Below the pieces are notes generated by a model. It did not search any database, had not been told where the DNA came from, and saw nothing but the letters and a program-made list of their open reading frames with translations. From Rosenbergiella collisarenosi (GTDB taxonomy: Bacteria; Pseudomonadota; Gammaproteobacteria; Enterobacterales; Enterobacteriaceae), in the NCBI RefSeq assembly GCF_018494085.1, contig NZ_JABBFP010000002.1, positions 248,001 through 312,000 on the forward strand: a stretch of 64,000 nucleotides of DNA, written 5' to 3'. How positions within the stretch are numbered: the first letter of the stretch is position 1; every line of letters starts with the position of its first letter. Position numbers and translations under genes: made by a program. Positions 26,861 through 34,934 of the stretch are shown one piece after another.

Positions 26861-27276
26861 ATACTCGGCCTATCATTATTACCGAACCACGTATCACCAT
26901 AAGAATAATAGATAGTTTGTTAACTCTAATTGCTTGGGGAGGTTTTCTTTATCTAATATTCCATGAATATCAGTTGTTGTTTTCTGGTCAATATCGCTTA
27001 GAGGCTTCGCCTGCGATAACACTGCTTAACTACTTATTATTTGCACTTATTTATGTTTTTCTCTTTATTTTGTGGGCGAAGTATAACCAGTTGTTTTTTA
27101 GTCAAGAGAGAAGGGCAAGGAAGAATATACCTAATCAGGAATGCTTAGCTAAGAGTTTCGACATTAGTGTTACCGAACTGGAGAAATTAGAAACTCATAG
27201 AGTGATAAAAGTCTTTCATTCACCCTCTGGAGAAATAATGCAGAGCGAAATAATTAGACTCTCTGCAAAGCCGTAA
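26857..27276 (+). CDS. pgaD: PNAG synthesis subunit PgaD
   Basis: A 139-residue protein (E. coli 137) with two membrane helices at about residues 18-45 and 55-80, and a basic cytoplasmic C-terminal tail. The start is the ATG sharing ATGA with the pgaC stop, with GAGAGGA upstream. PgaD stabilises PgaC and with it forms the c-di-GMP-responsive synthase. Sequence conservation in this family is low, so the call relies on size, topology and being the last gene of pgaABCD. Confidence 0.88.
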   Translation: MNTRPIIITEPRITIRIIDSLLTLIAWGGFLYLIFHEYQLLFSGQYRLEASPAITLLNYLLFALIYVFLFILWAKYNQLFFSQERRARKNIPNQECLAKSFDISVTELEKLETHRVIKVFHSPSGEIMQSEIIRLSAKP

Positions 27277-27292
27277 GGAAAATATATTAGGG

Positions 27293-27323
27293 TATCCTCA
27301 TTATTGAATACTGTATGAGGATA
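27293..27323. repeat. Inverted repeat between pgaD and yfiR
   Basis: TATCCTCA (27293-27300) and TGAGGATA (27316-27323) are perfect 8-base complements 15 bases apart, inside the 133-base gap before yfiR. It could be a hairpin that trims pga transcripts or an operator for the yfiR group. No T-run follows. Confidence 0.4.
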
Positions 27324-27409
27324 AGGAAATGCATCAAGATATGGCACCGGTAAGGGTTAAATGATAAAATGTTACGATACAACATTGATGGCTAATTAAG
27401 AGAAAAACA

Positions 27410-27919
27410 ATGAAATTGGCCAGTAGATTTTTGATTTTTATCTCTATTTTTATATCCCACTTTGCTTTGTCGATGACTGGAGACGGGGACGTGCAAGTCT
27501 CTACCAATAAAATAGTTGAGGGAATATTGAGTTTCTCCCATTGGCCTAATGTTGAAGGCCAACCCTTGCTTTGCGTCTCGCAGCAGATAAACTATTTTAA
27601 TATGGGTGAGGCTGCGGGTAACCCCATCTATAAAGTAGTTGCTATCAGTAATCCTACCCAATTTCTTTCTGCTGGATGTGATGCAATTTATTTTGGGCGA
27701 GAATCGGTTAAAGAACAGAATGATATTATCAATTCTCTTACAGGTAAAAATGTCCTTACGATTAGCGAAAATAATCCCGATTGTGTTGCAGGCGCTTCTT
27801 TTTGTCTTAAGCGGCGTCAACAAGTATTTAAATTTTCGGTTAACTTAGATTCTCTTTCTCGCTCAGGCGTTAGAGTAAACTCAGATGTCCTATTATTATC
27901 CAAAGATGGGGATGAGTAA
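27410..27919 (+). CDS. yfiR: Periplasmic cyclase repressor YfiR
   Basis: A 169-residue protein with an N-terminal signal peptide (LASRFLIFISIFISHFALS). The rest is the YfiR/DUF4154 pattern: IVEGILSFSHWPN, LLCVSQQ, DAIYFGRESVKEQ, GKNVLTISEN, SFCLKRRQQVFKFSVNLDSL and SRSGVRVNSDVL. Cysteines at about residues 55, 89, 125 and 131 are suited to the redox-sensitive disulfides known in the family. YfiR binds the periplasmic part of the cyclase encoded next and keeps it off. The downstream start overlaps the end of this gene. Confidence 0.9.
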   Translation: MKLASRFLIFISIFISHFALSMTGDGDVQVSTNKIVEGILSFSHWPNVEGQPLLCVSQQINYFNMGEAAGNPIYKVVAISNPTQFLSAGCDAIYFGRESVKEQNDIINSLTGKNVLTISENNPDCVAGASFCLKRRQQVFKFSVNLDSLSRSGVRVNSDVLLLSKDGDE

Positions 27920-29120
27920 AATGCTTCGTCTGAAAAAGAAAAAGAAAAATTCAATAAGAAAAAAAATTAGAAAAGTGAGCTTGCTCAATTCACTGCTCAA
28001 TCTCTTTGCATGCTGGGTGTTGTTATTTTCCACGGCAATCTATTTTATAAAAGACTACGAACAGCGTAATATGGATCTGCTTTCAACCAGTTTGAGTAGT
28101 AGTTTAACCGCAGCAACTGTCTTTGACGATAGCTATAATGCTAATCGTAAAATTAACGCTTTGGGTCAGCAGAAAATGTTTGAATCAGCAGTACTGTATG
28201 CAAAAGATGGCCATGTTATCGCTCGTTGGGAACATCGCCAACAGACATCGTACATTTGGTGTTATCTTCATAGTTGGCTCTACCCAAATAAAAAGAAAAT
28301 AGGGATTTTTCACGATAAGCAAGTGGTAGGTTGGTTATTTATTGTGGGTAATGATAGTTATCTATTTAACTTTATACTTTACTCAGTATTAATTCTAACG
28401 ATTGGAATGATATTGATATTTATATTTTCTTTCATATTAAGCTCTATCATGTATAGAAAGATCTTGGTGGCGATGAACCAAATCACTACAAAGATTAATC
28501 ACGTTATTCATACTAAGGATTTTACGAAACGTTTACCGGATAATTCATTGAAGGAGTTTCAGCATTTCTCAGATAATGTTAATAGTCTCATCAACGAGAT
28601 CGAAAGACTAAATGGCGATCTCGTCTATGAAAATAAAACATTGGCCATTAAAGCTTATCAGGATTCGCTAACCGGTCTTGATAATCGTGCAGCATTCATT
28701 AACCAGTTGCAGTTTATGTTAAGTGATAATGGTCCTTGTTCTTCTTTTTATATCTTATTTATGGATGGAAATAAGTTTAAGAAAATTAATGACACGTGGG
28801 GCCATGCGGCTGGCGATAGAGTGCTACAAGAGGTAAGTAATAGATTAAAATCCTTGGTGAAAGAGGAGGATTGCGTCGCACGCTTGGGCGGAGATGAGTT
28901 CGCAATGATTCTTTCTAATATGGAGAGCGACCATCAGGTCCGGACATTTATCTCGGTTCTACATGAGAGATTTAGAACTCCTATTGAAATTGTAGACGGC
29001 CATTCAATTTCCTTCTCGTTGACAATAGGTTTCACCATGGCAAATAAGGATGAAGAAGTAAGCGACATACTATTGAGAGCAGATTCTCACATGTATCTGA
29101 ACAAAAAAACGGAAAGGTAA
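27912..29120 (+). CDS. dgcN: Diguanylate cyclase DgcN (YfiN/TpbB)
   Basis: 402 residues from the ATG at 27912, which overlaps the yfiR end; 27921 is another option. Layout: basic N-terminus, membrane helix (about 16-40), periplasmic CHASE8/PAS-like domain (about 45-145), second helix (about 150-180), HAMP linker, then GGDEF domain with RLGGDEFAMI. It makes c-di-GMP. The inhibitory I-site, normally RxxD five residues before GGDEF, reads KEED here, so product inhibition may be weaker. An A8 run at 27959-27966 encodes part of the Lys-rich start. Controlled by YfiR and YfiB. Confidence 0.9.
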   Translation: MSKMLRLKKKKKNSIRKKIRKVSLLNSLLNLFACWVLLFSTAIYFIKDYEQRNMDLLSTSLSSSLTAATVFDDSYNANRKINALGQQKMFESAVLYAKDGHVIARWEHRQQTSYIWCYLHSWLYPNKKKIGIFHDKQVVGWLFIVGNDSYLFNFILYSVLILTIGMILIFIFSFILSSIMYRKILVAMNQITTKINHVIHTKDFTKRLPDNSLKEFQHFSDNVNSLINEIERLNGDLVYENKTLAIKAYQDSLTGLDNRAAFINQLQFMLSDNGPCSSFYILFMDGNKFKKINDTWGHAAGDRVLQEVSNRLKSLVKEEDCVARLGGDEFAMILSNMESDHQVRTFISVLHERFRTPIEIVDGHSISFSLTIGFTMANKDEEVSDILLRADSHMYLNKKTER

Positions 29121-29125
29121 ATGAC

Positions 29126-29605
29126 ATGCGATTTATATTGATGGTTTTTTCTCTCGCCTTGACATTATTATTATCCGGATGCCAAACTGAGGGTAAATTT
29201 AATACGGCGCAAAAAAAGGCCTTACACCAACAAGGATTTCAGTACTTAGGAACTCATTGGGAATTGGGGCTTAACGATAAAATTTTGTTCGGAACTGAGC
29301 AATATAAACTCACACCGGGAAGTCATCAAAAAATTACTACTATCGCTAATAATTTAAAACGAGTCGGTATTTCGCACGTAGCAATTAATGGTCACACTGA
29401 CAACTACGGTAAGGCTGATTATAACCAGAAGCTTTCCTATCGGCGTGCAAAAAGTGTCGCGCAGATATGGGAAAGCAGCACAGGCTATGATGCGAGTCAT
29501 GTTACGGTAAATGGCTACGGGATGTCTAAACCGATAGCGAGTAATAAGACCGCACAAGGACGAGCACTGAATAGACGAGTTGCGATTGTTATAGAGGCAC
29601 CTTAA
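29126..29605 (+). CDS. yfiB: OmpA-like lipoprotein YfiB
   Basis: A 159-residue lipoprotein. The signal MRFILMVFSLALTLLLSGC has a lipobox with Cys19. Residues about 45-155 form an OmpA/Pal-type peptidoglycan-binding domain, with INGHTDNYGKADYNQKLSYR and RALNRRVAIVIEA. In Pseudomonas aeruginosa, YfiB at the outer membrane captures YfiR and so frees the cyclase. Same gene order (yfiR-dgcN-yfiB) as in E. coli and Pseudomonas. Start 29126 has AAAGGT upstream. Confidence 0.9.
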   Translation: MRFILMVFSLALTLLLSGCQTEGKFNTAQKKALHQQGFQYLGTHWELGLNDKILFGTEQYKLTPGSHQKITTIANNLKRVGISHVAINGHTDNYGKADYNQKLSYRRAKSVAQIWESSTGYDASHVTVNGYGMSKPIASNKTAQGRALNRRVAIVIEAP

Positions 29606-29752
29606 GGGTAACGAATATCCCTCAGGAGTGATATGACGTCGATAAGCAGCCCGAAGAACTATGCTAAATTATATTTGATTATCGATCCTCTTCACCACTG
29701 CAATAATAGTTGGAGCGCTCTACTAAGAGAATAATATTCAAACTGTTTTTTT

Positions 29753-29780
29753 CGTCTTACCGGTTTTTTTCGGTAAGACG
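29753..29780 (+). terminator. Hairpin after yfiB (possible terminator)
   Basis: CGTCTTACCG (29753-29762) pairs perfectly with CGGTAAGACG (29771-29780). The loop is GTTTTTTT and another T7 run lies just before the stem, but the bases after it (CTTTGTTC) are only moderately T-rich. Placed about 150 bases after yfiB. Confidence 0.45.
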
Positions 29781-29931
29781 CTTTGTTCAATACTGTGGAT
29801 CGTGTCAATGTACTTTTACCTTAACCATCGCCTATTAAATATCTCATTTCTAATTAATTCTTACAGCATCGATTTATATAATTTCAATCGTTGGAAACCA
29901 TAAATTACCCCCCCGTAATAAGCAGAACTCA

Positions 29932-29945
29932 TTGATCAAGATCAT
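29932..29945 (+). promoter_or_regulatory. FNR-like site
   Basis: TTGATCAAGATCAT matches the FNR consensus TTGAT-N4-ATCAA at 9 of 10 defined positions. With the TAGAAT box at 30002 as -10, its centre would be about 75 bases before the start of transcription, acceptable for class I activation but not ideal. Confidence 0.35.
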
Positions 29946-30185
29946 GAACATCTACGTGTGCTTGGCGCAAATTAGAACGGAATTTATCCGTTAGACTGCC
30001 CTAGAATATCTTAACAATATATCGTTATTACGAGTGTTATAGAGGGTGTTAACTGTATTATCACCGTCTAGTAATATTTATCCCGCCACTGATGATGATG
30101 GGATGAAGAATAATCATCGTAAAAAGTTAAATTGTAGAGGGGAGTTGGCTAATTGATGTGAATTTTTTTATTAGAAGGAAATTTT

Positions 30186-30536
30186 ATGGTGTCTGCTTAT
30201 AATAGAACGAACAGTTCAGATTTATTGAATAATAGTAATTTTCAATTTCTCACTGTTTGGATTAATATTATTTATATTGCACTTATGGTTGTCGCGCCGA
30301 TGTATTCGCCCATCATCTTCTCAGTCATGACAGTTTGGAGTTTTATTAATGATCGAAAATTCCTCAAGGCCCATCATGCGTTTGTCCCACATTGGTGGTG
30401 GTATTTTCTACTGCCGGTTTATATTTTTAAACGTCAACACAACAATAACCTCGGTCTGCTATGGTTTTGGTTATACTGGGTTAGCGTATTAATGGCGGTA
30501 TTCGTTATGATTTTTTTAGACGTTAAATTACCGTGA
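30186..30536 (+). CDS. Small membrane protein of unknown function
   Basis: A 116-residue protein with AAGGAAA 7 bases before its ATG. Three hydrophobic stretches (about residues 22-52, 67-80 and 88-112) suggest a membrane protein with the N-terminus inside. A run of aromatic and basic residues, AHHAFVPHWWWYFLLPVYIF, sits near the middle. I do not recognise a family. It is preceded by a long non-coding region and is convergent with bluF. Confidence 0.65.
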   Translation: MVSAYNRTNSSDLLNNSNFQFLTVWINIIYIALMVVAPMYSPIIFSVMTVWSFINDRKFLKAHHAFVPHWWWYFLLPVYIFKRQHNNNLGLLWFWLYWVSVLMAVFVMIFLDVKLP

Positions 30537-30584
30537 GCGAAGCGTTTTAGATAATAATACGTCTTGAACTGATAAGAGTGTAGA

Positions 30585-30604
30585 CCCCTTCCAGGTAGAA
30601 GGGG
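30585..30604. terminator. Hairpin between convergent genes
   Basis: CCCCTTC (30585-30591) pairs with GAAGGGG (30598-30604) over a 6-base loop, in the gap between the membrane protein gene and bluF. Neither side is followed by a T-run, so a role in stopping transcription is only possible, not shown. Confidence 0.35.
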
Positions 30605-30623
30605 CATGTGCGTTTTCCTGAGT

Positions 30624-31829
30624 TTAGGATTTCACTGGCCATTGTATGGCGGGTAATTTACGTGGGATAACGTCAGCAAATAAGTTGCCTTGGAAGGCCT
30701 TAACACCCGCTAAGCGCAGCCACGACCACTCTTCGGCTTGAGTGATACCGGACGCGACGACTTGGATTTCCAGAGAACTGCAAATCTTAATGATGGACTG
30801 GTTGATCGCTTGCTTAGGTCCATTCTTATGAACGTCGCGCAACATATCGCCGTCTATCATCACAACTTCGGGTTGGACTCGGGTGAGCAAGAGTAAGCCA
30901 GCCATTCCCGCACCGAAATTATCAATCGCCAGTCGGATACCGGATCGTTTTAGCTTCATCACCTCGGCAGTAAAGGCCTCATCCTCGTTAACGACGCTAT
31001 CTTCTGAGATGGAAATCACGATCTGTTGTGGAACGAAGCCGTTTTCGTTAATGGACTCTAGGAGAAACGTTACGGCGTCAGGATTTTTAACCAAAGTCAT
31101 CGGCAGTAGTCGCAGGACCAAGGTAGAATCTTGTAACTGTAAGGCTTTTGCCATACACAGAGCCGTTCGCTTCGATGCCAAATCGACCTGATAGATCTCG
31201 TCACGCTGCAAGCTCGCGAAGAACTTCAGTGGGGATTGTCCGTCGGGTGCGCGCATCTTTGCCTCATAGCTCAGGACTTTACGAGACGACGGGTCGATGA
31301 TCGGTTGGAAGCCAAAAGTATAAGGCTCATCTTCAGGACATTCTGCTGCTAAAGAAGGCTGCTGGTAAGACTCGAATTGCCACGTCTCACTTTCCGTTAA
31401 TTCGAGATAGCTGTCTTTGTTATCACATTCAATAAAGGTTTTGAGGAACTGTAGAGTACGATCGTCGTAAGTCAGTTTAAACTTTGACGTGGCACGCTCT
31501 AATACGGCATCGAGTACTGCTGATTTATCGTAGTTACGCAGATCGAAAAGCTCCATGCCGGCATTACCGAAATGGCGTTCGACAGAATAATCACGCAATA
31601 GCTCAGTTAACGAGAAGTGACGATTATCATCGCAAATTATGCGATAAATCTTTTCGACGTTATCTTCAGGGCCTTCGAGTAACTGTAAAAAATGCTCACC
31701 ATCAAATAGTAAAATGCCCGTTACTTCCGCGTTAGCATTACGCTGGTTAGCCTTTTCAATAAATTTTTCTACTTCGGGTTCTGAAGTATTTTTACCGATA
31801 TGACTTCTATAGATGATGGTCGTAAGCAT
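30624..31829 (-). CDS. bluF: Blue-light sensor BluF (BLUF-EAL)
   Basis: 401 residues from the ATG at 31829, which has AGGA 8 bases upstream and starts exactly at the BLUF domain; an in-frame extension upstream is disfavoured. The BLUF domain (residues 1-95) has Tyr7 in IIYRSH, Asn31 and Gln49 in HFLQLLEG, the residues that contact FAD. The C-terminal EAL domain is degenerate: the EAL motif reads EAK, DDFGTG reads DNFGAG, and VAEGVE reads VASGIT, so it should not cleave c-di-GMP. In E. coli, BluF antagonises the repressor BluR. No bluR-like gene is visible here. Confidence 0.9.
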   Translation of the reverse strand: MLTTIIYRSHIGKNTSEPEVEKFIEKANQRNANAEVTGILLFDGEHFLQLLEGPEDNVEKIYRIICDDNRHFSLTELLRDYSVERHFGNAGMELFDLRNYDKSAVLDAVLERATSKFKLTYDDRTLQFLKTFIECDNKDSYLELTESETWQFESYQQPSLAAECPEDEPYTFGFQPIIDPSSRKVLSYEAKMRAPDGQSPLKFFASLQRDEIYQVDLASKRTALCMAKALQLQDSTLVLRLLPMTLVKNPDAVTFLLESINENGFVPQQIVISISEDSVVNEDEAFTAEVMKLKRSGIRLAIDNFGAGMAGLLLLTRVQPEVVMIDGDMLRDVHKNGPKQAINQSIIKICSSLEIQVVASGITQAEEWSWLRLAGVKAFQGNLFADVIPRKLPAIQWPVKS

Positions 31830-32150
31830 TGATGATCCTAATGAAGGATGTGAATTAGTTAGCACTCTAACAAATTTTATTGGAATAAGATAATGACCAG
31901 GGCAAAGCTGTTTTTGCCTAGCCTTACATACCTATTCCATCAAATAACTCGCCTGCATGAATCCTGGCAATTAACGATGAGTTTAGTGCTATTCAGCGTC
32001 CGGTGCAAAATCGATATGAAAAGAATTTAATATTGTATGAGATTGAGTAACAAAACTTTACATTTGCTGTATTTATCGACAATAATTCCGCGTAATTAAA
32101 CCTTTTTGTAACATTTGTAGTGAAACAAGATTCGGCAATGTAGCGGCTTA

Positions 32151-32159
32151 TGGTATAGT
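32151..32159 (+). promoter_or_regulatory. Extended -10 promoter before ccmA
   Basis: TGGTATAGT forms an extended -10 element (TGn plus TATAGT) 35 bases before the ccmA start. It lies in the 365-base divergent gap between bluF and ccmA. No convincing -35 is seen, which extended -10 promoters can lack. Confidence 0.5.
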
Positions 32160-32194
32160 TTTGTCTATTCTTACTGCCAACCAGCCATTTAACC

Positions 32195-32809
32195 ATGCTA
32201 CAAGCCCTCAATATCAGCTGTTTTCGCGATGAACGTGTCTTGTTCAAAGACTTAACGTTTACGCTTTCTGCAGGCGAGATCATGCAGATCGAGGGAGAAA
32301 ATGGCGCAGGAAAAACCACGCTTCTACGGCTAGTGACCGGCTTAAGCCGGCCCGAGGAAGGCCTCATTTCTTGGCGTGACCAGTCGATTACTGAGCAACG
32401 GGAACTCTGGCATCAGGAAATGTTGTACCTAGCTCATCAGCCGGGAATTAAACAGGTACTGACCGCCTACGAAAACCTCCACTTCTACCACCCGAAGGCA
32501 TCCCGAGAAGCGATCTATCGTGCGTTAGAAGAAGTAGATCTGGCCGGATATGAAGAAATCCCTGTCGCGAATTTTTCAGCAGGCCAGCAGCGACGCGTCG
32601 CCTTGGCCCGCTTGTGGTTGAGCCAAGCGACTCTGTGGATCCTCGATGAGCCGCTGACCGCTATCGACAAATGGGGGGTAAGTACACTGGTTAAAAAATT
32701 TACCGACCACCTTGCTCAGCAGGGGATGATAGTGCTGACAACCCATCAAGACTTACCGTCCTCGATGCCGTCACTGAGAAGATTACGGCTTAGTGAGGAA
32801 ACGGTATAA
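32195..32809 (+). CDS. ccmA: Cytochrome c maturation ABC ATPase CcmA
   Basis: A 204-residue ABC ATPase. Walker A is GENGAGKTTLLR (about residues 33-44), the signature motif is NFSAGQQRRVALARL, and Walker B is LWILDEPL. It drives release of holo-CcmE from the CcmABCD complex in the inner membrane. First gene of ccmABCDEFGHI, which follows with overlaps of 1 to 4 bases at most junctions. The last base of the stop is the first base of ccmB's start. Confidence 0.95.
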   Translation: MLQALNISCFRDERVLFKDLTFTLSAGEIMQIEGENGAGKTTLLRLVTGLSRPEEGLISWRDQSITEQRELWHQEMLYLAHQPGIKQVLTAYENLHFYHPKASREAIYRALEEVDLAGYEEIPVANFSAGQQRRVALARLWLSQATLWILDEPLTAIDKWGVSTLVKKFTDHLAQQGMIVLTTHQDLPSSMPSLRRLRLSEETV

Positions 32810-33465
32810 TGTTACAACTGCTACGCCGAGAATTAAAAATAGCGTTTCGTCATCGTGCCGATATCATTAATCCACTATGGTTTTTTTTGATTATCATTAC
32901 GCTGTTCCCGTTAGGAATCGGTCCCGAGAGTAATTTGCTCGCACGGATAGCGCCGGGCATTGTTTGGGTTGCGGCGTTACTGGCTTCGCTGCTCGGGCTT
33001 GAAAAAATGTTCCGCGATGATTATCTGGATGGCTCGCTAGAGCAACTATTATTACTTCCCACCTCATTACCTAGCGTGGCATTGATTAAAGTATTTGCCC
33101 ATTGGTTAACCAGTGGCTTGCCACTCATCATTCTCTCGCCCTTGGCCTCGTTGTTTCTATCGTTGAATTTTAATGGCTGGTGGGGGCTGGTACTCACCTT
33201 ATTGTTCGGGACGTTGACCTTTAGTTTTCTCGGTGCAATCGGCGTTGCGCTAACGGTAGGATTACGTCGCGGCGGCGTATTGTTAAGCCTACTCGTATTA
33301 CCTTTAGCCATCCCTATTCTGATATTTGCGAGCAGTGCCGTCGATGCGGCCAGCCAGGGACTTGCGATCACGGGGTATTTGGCCATTCTTGCCGCGATGT
33401 TAGTGGTCAGCGTGGTACTTGCTCCGTTTGCGATCGCTGCAGCATTACGTGTCAGTTTGCAGTAA
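32809..33465 (+). CDS. ccmB: Heme exporter subunit CcmB
   Basis: A 218-residue membrane protein with six hydrophobic segments. The N-terminus LLRRELKIAFRHRADIINPL and the segment GSLEQLLLLPTSLPSVALIK are characteristic of CcmB, which with CcmA and CcmC releases heme-loaded CcmE. Start overlaps the ccmA stop by one base (TAATG). Downstream ccmC starts 31 bases after its stop, the only real gap inside this operon. Confidence 0.95.
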   Translation: MLQLLRRELKIAFRHRADIINPLWFFLIIITLFPLGIGPESNLLARIAPGIVWVAALLASLLGLEKMFRDDYLDGSLEQLLLLPTSLPSVALIKVFAHWLTSGLPLIILSPLASLFLSLNFNGWWGLVLTLLFGTLTFSFLGAIGVALTVGLRRGGVLLSLLVLPLAIPILIFASSAVDAASQGLAITGYLAILAAMLVVSVVLAPFAIAAALRVSLQ

Positions 33466-33496
33466 AAAATATAAAATTATAAAAGCGAGCATTGTT

Positions 33497-34237
33497 ATGT
33501 GGAAATGGTTACATCTCTTGGCAAAACCGGATCGATTATATCGACTCTGTAGCCAATGCCTGCCTTGGTTCGGTGTGTCAGCACTGATAAGCCTAGCATT
33601 AGGCTGGGGCTGGGGCTTTGTGTTTGCGCCCCCAGACTATCAGCAGGGTGAGAGTTATCGCATCATGTATCTGCACGTTCCGGCAGCCATGTGGTCGATG
33701 GGTATTTATGCTGCGATGGCTGTAAGCGCCTTCACTGGATTAGTCTGGCAGATGAAAATGTCTGACTTGGTCGCTAGAGCAATGGCTCCGATAGGCGCTG
33801 CGTTTACGCTAATAGCACTCATTACCGGTTCCGCGTGGGGGAAACCTATGTGGGGCACGTGGTGGATTTGGGATGCGCGACTTACTTCAGAGCTTATTCT
33901 ACTCTTCATTTACATGGGGATTATCGCGCTCTACCACGCCTTTGATGATCGCCGTGCAGCAGGGCGTGCCGCGAGTATTTTAATCCTTGTTGGTGTCGTT
34001 AATTTACCGATCATCCACTACTCGGTTCAATGGTGGAATACCTTACACCAAGGCTCTTCTGGACTATTGCAACAAGCGATCGCTCCTGCAATGCGCACGC
34101 CTTTGCGCTGGTCGATCCTGGGCTATCTCCTCTTCTTCATTACGCTGACCTTAGCTCGACTGCGCAATTTATTATTACTCACTGAGCAGCATAGACCTTG
34201 GGCGCGTGAGATAGCCAACAAGGAGAAATCATCATGA
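33497..34237 (+). CDS. ccmC: Heme-handling protein CcmC
   Basis: 246 residues from the ATG at 33497 (E. coli 245); an upstream in-frame ATG at 33419 lies within ccmB and is unlikely. Six membrane helices and the tryptophan-rich WWD motif (WGTWWIWDARLTSEL) identify it as CcmC, which presents heme to CcmE at the periplasmic side. Histidines for axial ligation are in MYLHVPAAM and in NLPIIHYSVQ. The stop overlaps ccmD (ATGA). Confidence 0.95.
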   Translation: MWKWLHLLAKPDRLYRLCSQCLPWFGVSALISLALGWGWGFVFAPPDYQQGESYRIMYLHVPAAMWSMGIYAAMAVSAFTGLVWQMKMSDLVARAMAPIGAAFTLIALITGSAWGKPMWGTWWIWDARLTSELILLFIYMGIIALYHAFDDRRAAGRAASILILVGVVNLPIIHYSVQWWNTLHQGSSGLLQQAIAPAMRTPLRWSILGYLLFFITLTLARLRNLLLLTEQHRPWAREIANKEKSS

Positions 34238-34458
34238 CACCCGCTTTTAATTCATGGTCGCAATTTTTTGCGATGGGGGGCTATGCGTTTTATGTCTGGC
34301 TATCGGTGGGTATCGCCGTATTGATTATGGGGGCGATGGTCGCCCATACCTTATATCAGCGTCAGCGGCTATTGCAGACAATAGCGCTAAAACAAGACCG
34401 AGAGCGGCGTATCCTCGCGGCGAAGAAACGTAAACAGACTCCAGGAGAGCGCGCATGA
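34234..34458 (+). CDS. ccmD: Small membrane protein CcmD
   Basis: A 74-residue protein with a single membrane helix (about residues 17-38) and a strongly basic cytoplasmic tail ending [11 protein letters not shown], as in CcmD, which helps CcmE release from the CcmABC complex. [16 protein letters not shown] is the typical start. Overlaps ccmC and ccmE by 4 bases. Confidence 0.93.
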   Translation: MTPAFNSWSQFFAMGGYAFYVWLSVGIAVLIMGAMVAHTLYQRQRLLQTIALKQDRERRILAAKKRKQTPGERA

Positions 34459-34934
34459 ACCTTCGCCGCCGTAAGAGGCTTATCACCGTATTAGCGATTG
34501 TCGTAGGACTGGGGATCGCCACTGCGCTCGTCATGTACGCACTGCGCTCAAATATCGATCTTTTTTATACTCCCAGCGAAATCATCAATGGTAAGGGCGA
34601 AGACCATCAAATCCCTGAGCCTGGACAGCGTCTGCGTGTCGGGGGAATGGTGATGCCTGGCAGTGTCAAACGCGATCCGACGACCTTAGCGGTGAGTTTC
34701 AAACTGTATGACGCCAATGGTGTCGTATCCGTTAGCTATGTTGGGATCTTGCCGGACTTGTTCCGGGAAGGGCAGGGGGTGGTCGCGCAAGGAGTGCTCA
34801 CGTCCAACCGGTTGATTACTGCACAGCAAGTGTTAGCGAAACACGATGAGAAATATACACCACCGGAAATTGAGGATGCCATGAAGAAAAATCACCAGCA
34901 AGCCGGAGTGACGAAGGTGGGTAGCGACTCATGA
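34455..34934 (+). CDS. ccmE: Heme chaperone CcmE
   Basis: A 159-residue protein with an N-terminal membrane anchor (about residues 8-30) and a periplasmic OB-fold. The heme-binding His130 and Tyr134 occur in [13 protein letters not shown] at exactly the E. coli positions. It carries heme covalently from CcmC to CcmF. Overlaps ccmD and ccmF by 4 bases (ATGA). Confidence 0.96.
   Translation: MNLRRRKRLITVLAIVVGLGIATALVMYALRSNIDLFYTPSEIINGKGEDHQIPEPGQRLRVGGMVMPGSVKRDPTTLAVSFKLYDANGVVSVSYVGILPDLFREGQGVVAQGVLTSNRLITAQQVLAKHDEKYTPPEIEDAMKKNHQQAGVTKVGSDS

Larger units (their letters stand above)
29606..30185. other. Long non-coding region before 30186 gene
   Basis: About 580 AT-rich bases without a credible gene. 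It contains a perfect 10-base stem at 29753-29780, an FNR-like box at 29932-29945, a 6-base dyad AACGGA/TCCGTT at 29976-29992, and a possible -10 TAGAAT at 30002-30007. The size suggests regulated expression of the small membrane protein gene or an unannotated small RNA; I cannot choose between these. Confidence 0.4.

Noticed and set aside
27329-27364. Tiny 11-codon frame before yfiR as a leader peptide
   Set aside because: The AAGGA lies only one or two bases before the ATG, too close for initiation, and the peptide shows no regulatory codon pattern.
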